DNA of 64,000 nt from Mycolicibacterium peregrinum (GTDB taxonomy: Bacteria > Actinomycetota > Actinomycetes > Mycobacteriales > Mycobacteriaceae). Below are positions 33,852 through 42,425 of the stretch, piece after piece. Location: positions 124,001-188,000 of the forward strand of contig NZ_LZSO01000029.1 in the NCBI RefSeq assembly GCF_001665785.1. Direction: 5' to 3'. The notes beneath the pieces were generated by a model that saw nothing but the letters and a program-made list of their open reading frames with translations, had not been told where the DNA came from and searched no databases. Each line of letters opens with the position of its first letter. Within the stretch, counting starts at the first letter, position 1. The position numbers were made by a program, and so were the translations under genes.

Positions 33852-34274
33852 TCAGTCCGCCACGTCGAACGCGGCATGAACTTTGGTCGGCGTGACCCGC
33901 ACCACGAGTTCGCCCGGTACGCCGTTGCGTGTGCCGAATTCTTCGGCGCGGTCGGCGCCCATGTAGCGGCCGCCGATGCGGGTGGCGGTGGAGTTCAGCT
34001 CGTCGGGATCCTCGCTGGTCGACGCCACACCTTGCACCTGGACGAACGCGAACGGCGGGGTGTCGTCGTGGATACACAGCACCACCCGCGAATCCCGGCC
34101 CAGCGCCCGGCCCTTGGCGGTGTCCTTGCCGGTGTTGAAGACGAGCGCGCCGTCGTCCACCACGAACCACACGGGTGCCGACAACGGTCGGCCGTCGGCT
34201 GCCACCCAGCTCAGTACGGCGGTGCGGGTGCCTTCGGACAGGAACGCGATGACGTCGTCGGAAAGTTCGCCCAT
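33852..34274 (-). CDS. PPOX class F420-dependent oxidoreductase
   Basis: A 140-residue split-barrel protein: FLSEGTRTAVLSWVAADGRPLSAPVWFVVDDGALVFNTGKDTAKGRAL, then FAFVQVQGVA and RYMGADRAEEFGTRN. This is the family in which mycobacteria have many F420-binding members. It is the first gene of a two-gene operon with the PPOX gene at 33394 (11 bp gap). The substrate is unknown. Confidence 0.82.
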   Translation of the reverse strand: MGELSDDVIAFLSEGTRTAVLSWVAADGRPLSAPVWFVVDDGALVFNTGKDTAKGRALGRDSRVVLCIHDDTPPFAFVQVQGVASTSEDPDELNSTATRIGGRYMGADRAEEFGTRNGVPGELVVRVTPTKVHAAFDVAD

Positions 34275-34485
34275 GAGGCCACGCTACGCCCGCGCGCGCA
34301 TCACGGAAGGGTGGCTGCTGGTGTTCGGCCGGCGCCCGACCCTCGAACAATCCACCCGCGCCGTCATCGCCTTCGGCGGCGTGCAGGACTGCTGCCTGCA
34401 GTTCCCCGACGTTCCCGGAGAGCAGCTGCGCACCCACGGTCGACGGGGCGATGGCCGCGCTCCGGGTTGTGAAGTCAGCGGGTCG

Positions 34486-35259
34486 TCAGCATTCCCAGAT
34501 CGAGCACAGCTGGGGGTTCATGGCGGCGAACACGTCCTCGTCGGCAGGCGCCGGCCACTGTGTGGCGGGCGTTCCGCTGGACCACAGGCTCAGTTCGGTC
34601 ACCGTACTTCCCACTGCTGACAGGTACACGTGCGCCGTGATGTGCTTGTCCGGCAGTCGAATTTCGGCGGCCACTTGATTACAGCCGCCGCGTTGCACGC
34701 TCAGGCAGAACTGCTTCGGAGTCGTCATGGTCAGTTGCGCTGTCGGAGAGGTGGTCTGGCATTCGGTCAGCGTGTCCAACGTGGCGGTGAACAACGCGTG
34801 TGCGGTCTGGCCCATGGTCCAGGGATCGCCGGGATAGTGGACGATCACTTGTTGCGCCGACCAGTTGCCCTCGCCTCGATCGATCAGAGAGCGTGCGTTG
34901 TCGCCGCCGAGTTGCGCCGGCGTGCCTCCACACAGGCTGTCGATCTGGAACGTGTTGCTTCCCAGCGGTTGTGCGGAGTCAGCCAGATTGGGCCAGTGCT
35001 GAGAGCCGTTGAGTGGGAGGCGATTGGAGTGGATCCACGCGGCCGTGGGCATTGCGGCGGCGGGCGGAGCCGTCGTCGACACCGGGCCGGCAGCAGGACT
35101 CTTCGCCGGGTGCGACATGCCTCCGGTCGTGGAGGAGGCATCGGGGCTGGGGGTGCCGGCAACCGGGGCGTTCTGGCATGACGTCAGGCCCGCCACCATG
35201 GCGCCCGCGGAGACGACGATCGAGACTGCGCGCGTCAGCTTCACCAGTTCGCCTGTCAT
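34486..35259 (-). CDS. Putative lipoprotein, unknown extracytoplasmic domain
   Basis: A 257-residue exported protein. The signal peptide ends in the lipobox GLTSC (Cys28), followed by a Ser/Thr/Pro/Ala-rich linker to about residue 70. The globular domain of about 185 residues carries several Cys (DSLCGGT, TECQTT, FCLSVQRGGC, LCSIWEC) able to form disulphides. The family is not recognised. It is a single gene on the minus strand. The 210 bp before the next gene on that side hold no clear coding frame. Confidence 0.65.
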   Translation of the reverse strand: MTGELVKLTRAVSIVVSAGAMVAGLTSCQNAPVAGTPSPDASSTTGGMSHPAKSPAAGPVSTTAPPAAAMPTAAWIHSNRLPLNGSQHWPNLADSAQPLGSNTFQIDSLCGGTPAQLGGDNARSLIDRGEGNWSAQQVIVHYPGDPWTMGQTAHALFTATLDTLTECQTTSPTAQLTMTTPKQFCLSVQRGGCNQVAAEIRLPDKHITAHVYLSAVGSTVTELSLWSSGTPATQWPAPADEDVFAAMNPQLCSIWEC

Positions 35260-35433
35260 CGGTCAGCATCCCAGATACGGCGGCGAGTACATATCGGAAG
35301 CCTAACGGCGCTGCTGCGCCGGTCATGCCAGGAATTCCGTTGCGAGAGACGGGCTGCCAAGTACCTGAGGATTTAATGCGAAGTGGCGCGGATCGTGTGC
35401 CGCCGGGTGTAGTACGGCTTGGTGTCGGTGACC

Positions 35434-36030
35434 TTATGCGGTGCGGCGGAACAGATAGAACCGCGCTGCGTTCGCCCCGTTGTGGTCCATCGCCGGCTCG
35501 TCCCCGCTGGACAGCAGTGTCCAGTCCGTGCTGAAGCGCCGGAGCACTTCGTCGAACCCGATCCCGGGCACACCCATGGATGCGCCCGGGATGAACGCCA
35601 CGATCAGCAGTTGTGCTTCGGGGGCGGCCACCGCAGTGACCTCCCGGACGTAGGCGTTGCGGTCGTCGGCGTTCATGCCGTGCAGGCAGCCACTGTCGAC
35701 GATGAGATCGAATTCACCCCCGATGCCTGACCAACTCAGTTGTGTCACATCGGCTTTGGCGAAGATTGCGGGCAGCCCGGCGGCCTTGGCGCGGGCTTTC
35801 TTCAGCGGTTTGGCCACGTAGTCCACACCGGTGACCCGCCAACCGTGTCTGGCCAGGTACACCGCGTTGTCCCCGGTACCACAGCCCACGTCGAGCGCGG
35901 TCCCGGGAGGCGACAACGGGTGTGTGGTGCCTTCGACGATCGACATCAGGCTGTGCGCCAACGGGTGGCCGTCCCAGGGGGTGAACCCCACCCGGTACAG
36001 CCACCGGAACAAGCGTTGGCGCGAACTCAC
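35434..36030 (-). CDS. Class I SAM-dependent methyltransferase
   Basis: A 198-residue methyltransferase. The SAM-binding motif I is TALDVGCGTGDNAVYLARHGWRVTGVD, motif II is FDLIVDSGCLHGM, and a final beta strand follows (ARFYLFRRT). The fold is similar to small-molecule or thiol methyltransferases. The substrate is unknown. It lies four bases downstream of the PPOX gene at 36035 on the same strand and is probably co-translated. Confidence 0.88.
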   Translation of the reverse strand: MSSRQRLFRWLYRVGFTPWDGHPLAHSLMSIVEGTTHPLSPPGTALDVGCGTGDNAVYLARHGWRVTGVDYVAKPLKKARAKAAGLPAIFAKADVTQLSWSGIGGEFDLIVDSGCLHGMNADDRNAYVREVTAVAAPEAQLLIVAFIPGASMGVPGIGFDEVLRRFSTDWTLLSSGDEPAMDHNGANAARFYLFRRTA

Positions 36031-36034
36031 CGAG

Positions 36035-36460
36035 CTAGAGCGAACCCAGGTCGGAGGACAGCCAGTGCTCGGGCTTGAGATAGATGGTGACGCCCTCGCC
36101 GTGCTCGCGGCGGGCGAACTCCAGATACGGTTCCACCTTCTCCGGCGGCAGATAGCGTTTCACCATTTCGACGAGCTGATCGTCGGTGGAGGGTTCGATG
36201 CGGCTCACCGCACCGTCGACGGCCACGTAGCGCACCGACGGCTCCAGACGTTCGGCCATCAACGAGAAATGGCCGGCCGCCTCGATCAACCGGTGCTTGC
36301 GGGAACCCAGGCCGGTCTGGACCCATGGTTCCCCGCCGGGGGTGTACTGGTACCAGATCGGGACGGTCAGCGGGCCACGCTTGTCACCTGCATAAACCGA
36401 CAGTGCGGCGATGTGCGGTTCAGCCAGAAATTGTTCGCGTTCTTCCTTGGAAAGGGCCAT
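36035..36460 (-). CDS. PPOX family flavoprotein
   Basis: A 141-residue split-barrel protein: EQFLAEPHIAALSVYAGDKRGPLTVPIWYQYTPGGEPWVQTGLGSRKHRLI, then ERLEPSVRYVAVDGAVSRIEPS. It belongs to the pyridoxamine-5'-phosphate-oxidase superfamily. The first gene of a two-gene operon with the methyltransferase four bases downstream. Cofactor (FMN or F420) and substrate are not shown by the sequence. Confidence 0.8.
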   Translation of the reverse strand: MALSKEEREQFLAEPHIAALSVYAGDKRGPLTVPIWYQYTPGGEPWVQTGLGSRKHRLIEAAGHFSLMAERLEPSVRYVAVDGAVSRIEPSTDDQLVEMVKRYLPPEKVEPYLEFARREHGEGVTIYLKPEHWLSSDLGSL

Positions 36461-36526
36461 GTTGACAGCCTAGACCGAGTTTGAAAGAACCTGCCGGGCA
36501 ACGGTTTCAGCTGACAGCGGACGTCG

Positions 36527-36579
36527 AGTGGCCAGTTTTTGCGCGGCCCCGGTCAATTTGTGTGCGACATCTGGCCACT
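36527..36579. repeat. Imperfect palindrome before the LLM gene
   Basis: Nine-base ends AGTGGCCAG (36527-36535) and CTGGCCACT (36571-36579) bound a 35-bp interior. It sits in the intergenic space 30 bp before ATG 36609. The outer eight bases equal those of the larger inverted repeat at 27887-27939, and inner positions also agree partly, so the two may belong to one dispersed family. Confidence 0.5.
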
Positions 36580-36608
36580 GGGCGCGCGGCGTCGTAAAGT
36601 CGGGATCC

Positions 36609-37598
36609 ATGCGCTTTGGACTCTTCATCCCGCAGGGCTGGCGTCTCGACCTCGTCGACATTCCCACCGAAAACCACTGGTCGGTGATGCGTGACCTGGC
36701 CGCTTACGCCGATGCCGGCGCCTGGGACTCCCTGTGGGTCTACGACCACTTCCACACCGTTCCGGTGCCGACCGACGAGGCCACGCACGAGGCCTGGTCG
36801 CTGATGGCTGCGTACGCGGCGACGACGTCGCGCATCAAACTCGGCCAGATGTGCACCGCGATGTCGTACCGCAACCCCGCCTACCTGGCGAAGATCGCCG
36901 CCACCACCGACATCATCTCGGGTGGCCGCGTGCAGATGGGTATCGGCGGCGGCTGGTACGAGCACGAGTGGCGCGCGTACGGCTACGGATTCCCGTCGGC
37001 CGGGGTGCGGCTGGGCCGGCTCGACGAAGGCGTGCAGATCATGTGCGACGCCTGGCGTGACGGGCGGGTCAGCTTCGACGGCAAACATTATCAGGTCGAC
37101 GGTGCCATAGTGGCCCCGAAGCCACTGCAGGACAACGGAATTCCGATGTGGATCGCCGGCGGCGGAGAGAAGGTCACACTCCGCATCGCGGCCAAGTACG
37201 CGCAGTACACCAACTTCACCTCCGAACCCGAGGGATTCGCGCACAAGTCCGAGGTGCTCGCCGGACACTGCCGCGACGTCGGCACCGACTACACCGCGAT
37301 CGTGCGGTCGGCCAACTTCAACGCCGTCATCGGCGAATCTGAGGCCGACGTAGCCGAACGCGTCGCGCGACTGCGGGCCCGGCAGGTGCCGGTGGCCGGG
37401 GAGGCTGCCGTCGACGCCATGCTCGCCAACGCCACCGCACCCGAATCAGCAAGCGGCACACCCGAACAGGCCATCGAGAAGCTCAAGCGGCTGCGCGACC
37501 TCGGGTGTGAGTACGCCATTCTGTACTTCCCCGAGGCGGCCTACGACCGGTCCGGTATCGAACTGTTCGAGCGAGAGGTCATCCCTGCACTGGGCTGA
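36609..37598 (+). CDS. LLM class F420-dependent oxidoreductase
   Basis: A 329-residue luciferase-like enzyme: MRFGLFIPQGWRLDLVD, then DSLWVYDHFHT, then IKLGQMCTAMSYRNPAYLAKIAATTDIISGGR and GIGGGWYEHEWRAYGYGFP. This subgroup (TIGR03560-like, by memory) is F420-linked in mycobacteria. ATG 36609 is used. The 3' end overlaps the convergent SnoaL-like gene by 20 bases. Confidence 0.88.
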   Translation: MRFGLFIPQGWRLDLVDIPTENHWSVMRDLAAYADAGAWDSLWVYDHFHTVPVPTDEATHEAWSLMAAYAATTSRIKLGQMCTAMSYRNPAYLAKIAATTDIISGGRVQMGIGGGWYEHEWRAYGYGFPSAGVRLGRLDEGVQIMCDAWRDGRVSFDGKHYQVDGAIVAPKPLQDNGIPMWIAGGGEKVTLRIAAKYAQYTNFTSEPEGFAHKSEVLAGHCRDVGTDYTAIVRSANFNAVIGESEADVAERVARLRARQVPVAGEAAVDAMLANATAPESASGTPEQAIEKLKRLRDLGCEYAILYFPEAAYDRSGIELFEREVIPALG

Positions 37599-37965
37599 CC
37601 TGGTAAAACGCGATGCGCCAGCCCGCCTGGCCGTAGGTGACCAGGACGCTGAGATTCAGTGGGATCACCGTGCCGTCGGGGCGGGTGAAGTTCGCGCGCA
37701 GGTAACCGAGTGCCGCATCCTGGGCGGGCCGGCGGGTCTCGTGGAACGAGTAGTCCACGGTCGGTCCGACCGGCTGGGATTCGTAGTAGTCGAACACCCC
37801 CTGGCGTCCGACGGTGTGCGGGTGCAGGCCTTGAAAGATGGCGTCCTCGGTGAACACGTCGGCCACCCGCTGGGGATCGTGGGCGGCGATGCCGGCCTGC
37901 CACTCGTCGAGTACCTGGCGCAGGATCTGCTCCGTACCTTCAGTGTCCGGCACTTTGACCTCCAT
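37579..37965 (-). CDS. SnoaL-like / NTF2-fold protein
   Basis: A 128-residue cone-shaped alpha+beta protein: ILRQVLDEWQAGIAAHDPQRVADVFTEDAIFQGLHPHTVGRQGVFDYYESQP, then VIPLNLSVLVTYGQAGWRIAFYQVSPV. This is the SgcJ/EcaC type of the NTF2-like superfamily, some members of which are isomerases or hydrolases. It overlaps the stop of the SDR gene upstream by 26 bp and the LLM gene opposite by 20 bp. The start could be slightly later. Confidence 0.75.
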   Translation of the reverse strand: MEVKVPDTEGTEQILRQVLDEWQAGIAAHDPQRVADVFTEDAIFQGLHPHTVGRQGVFDYYESQPVGPTVDYSFHETRRPAQDAALGYLRANFTRPDGTVIPLNLSVLVTYGQAGWRIAFYQVSPVQG

Positions 37966-38653
37966 CGACGTGCAGGATCTCGCCGGTCACGAATCCGGCC
38001 TGCTCCAAGTACAGCACTGCGGTGACAACGTCATCGATGGCGCCCATGTGGCCGATCGGGTGTAGCGCGTCGAGGAACTCGTGTGTCTCCGGCGCATGCA
38101 TGGGCGTGCGGATGGTGCCCAATGCCACCGCGTTGGCCCGGATCCCGCGAGACCCGTACTCCACCGCCAGTGCCCTGGTCGCAGCGTTCAGCCCACCCTT
38201 GGTGAGCGACGCCAGCGCCGAGGGCACCTGCGAATTGGCGTGGTCGACCAGGCTCGTCGAGATCGTGACGATGTGCCCGCCCTCGTCGTGCGATTCGAAG
38301 GCCCTGATCCCGGCTCGGGTCAGCTCGAAGAATCCCCGCTGATTCACTCCGGTGATGGCGTCGTAGTCGTCGTCGGTGTACTCGGTGAACGGTTTGGCGA
38401 TGAAGATGCCGGCGTTGTTGACGATGGTGTCGACGCGGCCGAATCGCTGCACGGCGGCGTCGATCACCCGCTGACCGACACCAGGCTGCCCGATGTCGCC
38501 GGCGACCGCCAGCACCATCGGGTCGTCGCTCTCGCCGATCGTGCGGGAGTTGGCGACGACGGCGTATCCGAGCTTGCGGTATCCCGCCACCAGGGCTTCG
38601 CCGATGCCCTGAGAGGCGCCGGTGATGACTGCGACGTGCGGTGTGGTGCTCAT
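37940..38653 (-). CDS. Short-chain dehydrogenase/reductase
   Basis: A 237-residue SDR with the NAD(P) motif TGASQGIGEAL, the NNAG motif (IVNNAGIF), the SDR Ser region TISTSLVDHAN, and a C-terminal VTGEILHVDGGQSAGH. The usual catalytic YxxxK is replaced: after VPSALASL comes TKGGLNAATRAL, so the Tyr position reads Leu/Ser, which needs a check. AGGA lies nine bases before the ATG. It is divergent from the LysR gene (117 bp), a likely regulator. Confidence 0.82.
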   Translation of the reverse strand: MSTTPHVAVITGASQGIGEALVAGYRKLGYAVVANSRTIGESDDPMVLAVAGDIGQPGVGQRVIDAAVQRFGRVDTIVNNAGIFIAKPFTEYTDDDYDAITGVNQRGFFELTRAGIRAFESHDEGGHIVTISTSLVDHANSQVPSALASLTKGGLNAATRALAVEYGSRGIRANAVALGTIRTPMHAPETHEFLDALHPIGHMGAIDDVVTAVLYLEQAGFVTGEILHVDGGQSAGH

Positions 38654-38770
38654 TGAGGTGGTCCTTTCTGGTCCGATGTACCGCTCAACGCGGCCGCAGT
38701 ACGTGGCGATGTCCGTCCGATGTGACGGGATGGCTCGTTGCTGAGAGGTTCTGCCTAATAGGCTGCGACG

Positions 38771-39703
38771 GTGGAACTGCGCCAGTTGCGGTACTTCGTC
38801 GCCGTCGCCGAGGAACTGAACTTCGGCCGCGCTGCCGTGCGACTACGTATCGCGGGGCCGTCTTTGTCCCAGCAGATCAAGGCGCTGGAACGCGATCTCA
38901 AGGTACAGCTGTTCGACCGTGACCGGCGCTCGGTTGCGCTGACCCAAGCGGGCGCCGCACTGTTACCCGGTGCGCGGGACCTGATTCACCAGGCCGACGA
39001 ATTACGCAGGCAGGCACAAGGTTTGGCGGTGCCAGAGCCGGTGCGGATCGGGTACGTCAACTGGCGCCCCACCGATTTGGCCGAGCGAGCCGCCGGGGTG
39101 GCGCAGCTGCGGGTGGACACCTGGGTGATGCCCTCGCACGCCCAGGCCGCGCGGGTGGCCGACGGCACCTTGGACCTGGCGATCTGTTGGGTGCAGAACT
39201 CCGACCTCGAGGCCCTGGGGCTCGATGCCCGGTTGATGGGTGTCGACCGGCTCTATGCCCTGTTCGCGGGATCCGACGAGACGCCGGTGAACGCCGCCGA
39301 CGTGTTGGTACTGGTGGATGCCGACGACACCAGCTGGTCCTCTTGGAACCGGTATAGCGAGCAGTTCGCCGCCGACACGGGGGCACGCGCCATGCGGACC
39401 GACGACGGCGGCGTCACCGGGCCGACGTTCTTCGAGCACGTCCGTGAACTTCGGCGACCGGTGCTCAACAATCCCAAGGGGCAGGACGCGGTGCTGCCCA
39501 AGGGCCTGGTACGGCGTCCGGTACTGGCCCCAGTGCCGCTGTGGACCTGGTCATTGGTTTGGCGTCGCGATGAGGACAGTGCGTCCGTGCGCGCGGTTGT
39601 CGACGCGTTCACGCGCGGCGTCGGTGATCTCGGTGTCCGCGAGGACGGAACCTGGCTGCCCGCCGACGACCCGTATCGCCAGCGCGGCGAGCGCGGCGAG
39701 TAG
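38771..39703 (+). CDS. LysR family transcriptional regulator
   Basis: A 310-residue regulator. The N-terminal winged helix-turn-helix is standard (MELRQLRYFVAVAEELNFGRAAVRLRIAGPSLSQQIKALERDL), and the rest is a substrate-binding-like sensor domain. Upstream is a small palindrome GCCTA-A-TAGGC (38753-38763), a possible minus-10 or autoregulatory site just before GTG 38771. It probably controls the divergent SDR/SnoaL genes. Its last 153 bases are overlapped by the convergent MFS gene. Confidence 0.9.
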   Translation: MELRQLRYFVAVAEELNFGRAAVRLRIAGPSLSQQIKALERDLKVQLFDRDRRSVALTQAGAALLPGARDLIHQADELRRQAQGLAVPEPVRIGYVNWRPTDLAERAAGVAQLRVDTWVMPSHAQAARVADGTLDLAICWVQNSDLEALGLDARLMGVDRLYALFAGSDETPVNAADVLVLVDADDTSWSSWNRYSEQFAADTGARAMRTDDGGVTGPTFFEHVRELRRPVLNNPKGQDAVLPKGLVRRPVLAPVPLWTWSLVWRRDEDSASVRAVVDAFTRGVGDLGVREDGTWLPADDPYRQRGERGE

Positions 39704-40780
39704 CACCACCAGCGCTCCGACGGCCAGCGCGATCCGAAAACCGTTGTGCACGAATGGGGACACCGCGACGGGCCCGATGATCTGCCCGACGGAGTAACCC
39801 GCCGTCAGCAGCGCCACTGCGCCTGGGAATTGCAGCTGCCGCCCGGCCGCCAGGGCCAGGGTGCTGATACCGATGAAGGTTCCGCCGAACAGGACGGCAC
39901 CGAGGACGGCCGCGACGCCGCTTCCGGTGCAGGCCAGCCCGATTCCCCCGGCCTGTAACAGCAGCGCCCCGGTGAGCAGCACCGGATGGGAGTAGCGGGA
40001 GCTCAGTCGCGCCCACAGTGCGGCAGAGGGGATCGCCGCCAATCCGACCACCAGCCACGCGCCGATACCGAGCCGGCCCGGCGAGTTCTGTGCGATGGCG
40101 GCCACCAAAAAGGTGCCGGCGATGATGTACCCGATGCCTTCGAGGGTGTAGCTGCCGAAGAGCAGCGCGAAGGGGCGCCGCGTGGTCTTGCGTTGGTCGG
40201 CATGGGCTTTCACCTCGCTTGGGGTGGTAGCCGGACGCATGAACCAGGCGGCCACGCTCAACGCCGCCGTGCAACCGGCTGCCAGCCACCACGCGCCCTG
40301 CCATCCGGCCTGGGCCGGGAGGCCGAACACCAGGGCGGCGGACAGGGCGATGCCGATGCCCACGCCGCCGAAGGCCCAGCCGGGCAGATGCGGCGGGTGG
40401 CCGTGGAGATGATCCAGCACGGTGTTGACGGCGATGACGAACACCAGTGCGCTGGCCGCCCCGGCGGCCAGTCGCAGCGCCATCCAACCGAAGGCATTGC
40501 CGGTCAACGGCATCGCGGCCAGGCTGACCACCAACACGATGAGCGAAATCCGGCACGCCGGCATCGAACGCGACAGACGCGGCGAGAATGCACCGGCAAC
40601 CGCGCCCAGCAGATAGCCGACATAGTTGGCGGTGGCCAGGTGTCCGGCCGCCTGCGGAGTGAGGCCGGCCTGCGCGGTCATCAACGGCAGGATCGGGGTG
40701 TAGACGAAGCGTCCGATCCCCATTGCGGCGGCCAGCACCGCGGCCGTGCGGGCGACATGCAACCAAGGGGCTTTTGGCAT
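39551..40780 (-). CDS. YbfB/YjiJ family MFS transporter
   Basis: A 409-residue membrane protein with 12 hydrophobic helices, opening LHVARTAAVLAAAMGIGRFVYTPILPLM, the GIGRFVYTPILP signature of the YbfB/YjiJ branch of the MFS. Later helices include ALLFGSYTLEGIGYIIAGTFLVAAI. It probably exports a small metabolite. ATG 40780 (MPKAPWLHV) is preferred over a longer frame from 40846. The hydrophilic C-terminal tail overlaps the LysR 3' end by 153 bp on the other strand. Confidence 0.85.
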   Translation of the reverse strand: MPKAPWLHVARTAAVLAAAMGIGRFVYTPILPLMTAQAGLTPQAAGHLATANYVGYLLGAVAGAFSPRLSRSMPACRISLIVLVVSLAAMPLTGNAFGWMALRLAAGAASALVFVIAVNTVLDHLHGHPPHLPGWAFGGVGIGIALSAALVFGLPAQAGWQGAWWLAAGCTAALSVAAWFMRPATTPSEVKAHADQRKTTRRPFALLFGSYTLEGIGYIIAGTFLVAAIAQNSPGRLGIGAWLVVGLAAIPSAALWARLSSRYSHPVLLTGALLLQAGGIGLACTGSGVAAVLGAVLFGGTFIGISTLALAAGRQLQFPGAVALLTAGYSVGQIIGPVAVSPFVHNGFRIALAVGALVVLLAALAALAIRVVGGQPGSVLADTEITDAARERVDNRAHGRTVLIATPNQ

Positions 40781-40936
40781 TGCCTCATGGTCTGCCGGAG
40801 TGGCCGGGCCTGCCACGTCCAGTTGACTTTCAGCTGGGAGGTCCAACCTCCCACCGCAGGTAGCGCCACGGCCCGTGCGGAAAGGCCGTCAAACGTACAT
40901 TGCGTGACTGGCAGATTGCCGTAAAAGGTATGTCGG

Positions 40937-41371
40937 GTGAAACGTGCGGTGGATCGGCGCCGTGATGTGCTCCATGATCCCCACGTGACGCTGATATCAC
41001 GGGAGTTCGGGAGCGGAAGCGTGTCCGCCCCAACAGTCGGGGCCGACGTGGCCGCGGTGCTCAACCCCTTGCCGCGCACGGCTTCCCGCGTGGCCGCCGC
41101 GATTGAGTGTTCCCGGCCCGTGCACAGCGCTGACGTCGCCCAATCGCGCCTGTTCGAGGACATTCTGATCGGCGAGATCGCCGAGCTGCGGGATCTTCTC
41201 GCCGCGACCGAGCTGCGGTGGCGGCGGCTTCGGGAACGCAGCCGGGTGGCCGACGCGCCGATGCCCGAGGCGCTGGTCCGGCTGCACGGACGCATCGCCG
41301 AGGCCGAGCGGTTGCTGGTCCAACTTCGGTGCCGGTTCGGATACGAGGGAGATTCACTCCGCGTGATTTGA
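40937..41371 (+). CDS. Hypothetical protein, helical
   Basis: A 144-residue protein. The last 80 residues are strongly helical and charged (LFEDILIGEIAELRDLLAATELRWRRLRERSRVADAPMPEALVRLHGRIAEAERLLVQL), suggesting a coiled coil or helical pair. The first 50 residues are Ser/Arg-rich and may not be translated: GTG 40985 is an alternative start. No family is recognised. Confidence 0.5.
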   Translation: MKRAVDRRRDVLHDPHVTLISREFGSGSVSAPTVGADVAAVLNPLPRTASRVAAAIECSRPVHSADVAQSRLFEDILIGEIAELRDLLAATELRWRRLRERSRVADAPMPEALVRLHGRIAEAERLLVQLRCRFGYEGDSLRVI

Positions 41372-41414
41372 ATTCCGCGGGTGCGCTCAGGACGTTCCGG
41401 CGCCGTCGGCGGGG

Positions 41415-42425
41415 TCAGTCGAATGTCACGACGATCTTGTCGGCGGCGCCGGGCGTCGAGGCGGTGGTGAGTGCTTCGTCGACGCGGTCGAACGGGATGG
41501 TGTGGCTGACGATGCGGGCGTACTTCTGCCAGTTGGCGCTGAGATCCCTGGTCACCTCGAAGATCTCGTCCGGGTAGCCCATCGAGCCGACGAACGTGAT
41601 CTCGTTGCTCATCACCGAGAGGAAGTCGACGGGCACCGGCTCTTTGTGGACGGCCACGACGCCGACCGTGGCGCCTTTCTTGGCCGCGGTCACCGCGGTC
41701 TGGATGACGGCCGGCACGCCCGCGGCGTCGAGGTAGATGTCGGTGTCGGCCTTGCCTCCGAACATGGCTTCGCCAGGCCCGTGCAGTTCGGTCAGGCGCT
41801 CGACCACGTTCTGCTTCCCGGAGTGGATGACGGCGTCTGCGCCGATCTCCAGCGCGGTGTCCAGTCGGGAAGCGATGACGTCGGCGACCACGATGTGTTG
41901 CACGCCAAGTGCTTTGAAGGCCAGCGTGGCTCCCAGGCCGATCGGCCCGGCACCGAAGATGAGCACTTTGTCGGAGGGTTTGGGTGCACACCGATTGACT
42001 GCATGACGGGCGACGGCCATGGGCTCGTTGAGTGCGGCCACCTCGAACGGGATGTGATCGGGGATCACCTCGACGTGGGTTCCGCGCACCGCGTCGGTGA
42101 TGAGCAGATACTCGGCCAGCGCGCCCCGGCCGCCGCCGTTGCCGATGATGTCGCGGGGGGAGGCCATCGGGTCGACGACGACGTGGTCACCGACTTTCAG
42201 TCCGTTGACGTCGGCGCCCACGGCGAGGACTTCGCCGGCGGGCTCATGGCCCAGCGGCATTCGGCCCTGGTGCGGTGGCAGTCCGCCGATCGCGATGTAG
42301 AGCGCATCGCTGCCGCAGATCCCGCACGCACGGATCTTCACCAGTACGTCTCGCGGCCCGACCTCGGGCCGGTCCACCTCGACGACGCCCGTGGTTCCGG
42401 GCCCGGTCACCACCGCCACCTTCAT
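41415..42425 (-). CDS. Zinc-type medium-chain alcohol dehydrogenase
   Basis: A 336-residue MDR protein. Catalytic zinc ligands are in CGICGSD (Cys37 region) and LGHEPAGEV. The GAGPIGLGATLAFKALG nucleotide loop is present. The four-Cys structural zinc loop of classical alcohol dehydrogenases is missing (the region reads VDPMASPRDIIGNGGGRGA). Its ATG overlaps the IclR stop in ATGA (42422-42425), so it is made with that regulator. It probably oxidises an alcohol or polyol related to the sulfotransferase cluster. Confidence 0.88.
   Translation of the reverse strand: MKVAVVTGPGTTGVVEVDRPEVGPRDVLVKIRACGICGSDALYIAIGGLPPHQGRMPLGHEPAGEVLAVGADVNGLKVGDHVVVDPMASPRDIIGNGGGRGALAEYLLITDAVRGTHVEVIPDHIPFEVAALNEPMAVARHAVNRCAPKPSDKVLIFGAGPIGLGATLAFKALGVQHIVVADVIASRLDTALEIGADAVIHSGKQNVVERLTELHGPGEAMFGGKADTDIYLDAAGVPAVIQTAVTAAKKGATVGVVAVHKEPVPVDFLSVMSNEITFVGSMGYPDEIFEVTRDLSANWQKYARIVSHTIPFDRVDEALTTASTPGAADKIVVTFD

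Noticed and set aside
34273..34620. Plus-strand frame starting MRPRYARARITEGW
   Set aside because: It overlaps the start of a PPOX gene and the 3' end of a lipoprotein gene on the other strand. It has no domain or ribosome site. The 211 bp between the two minus genes may just hold a promoter.
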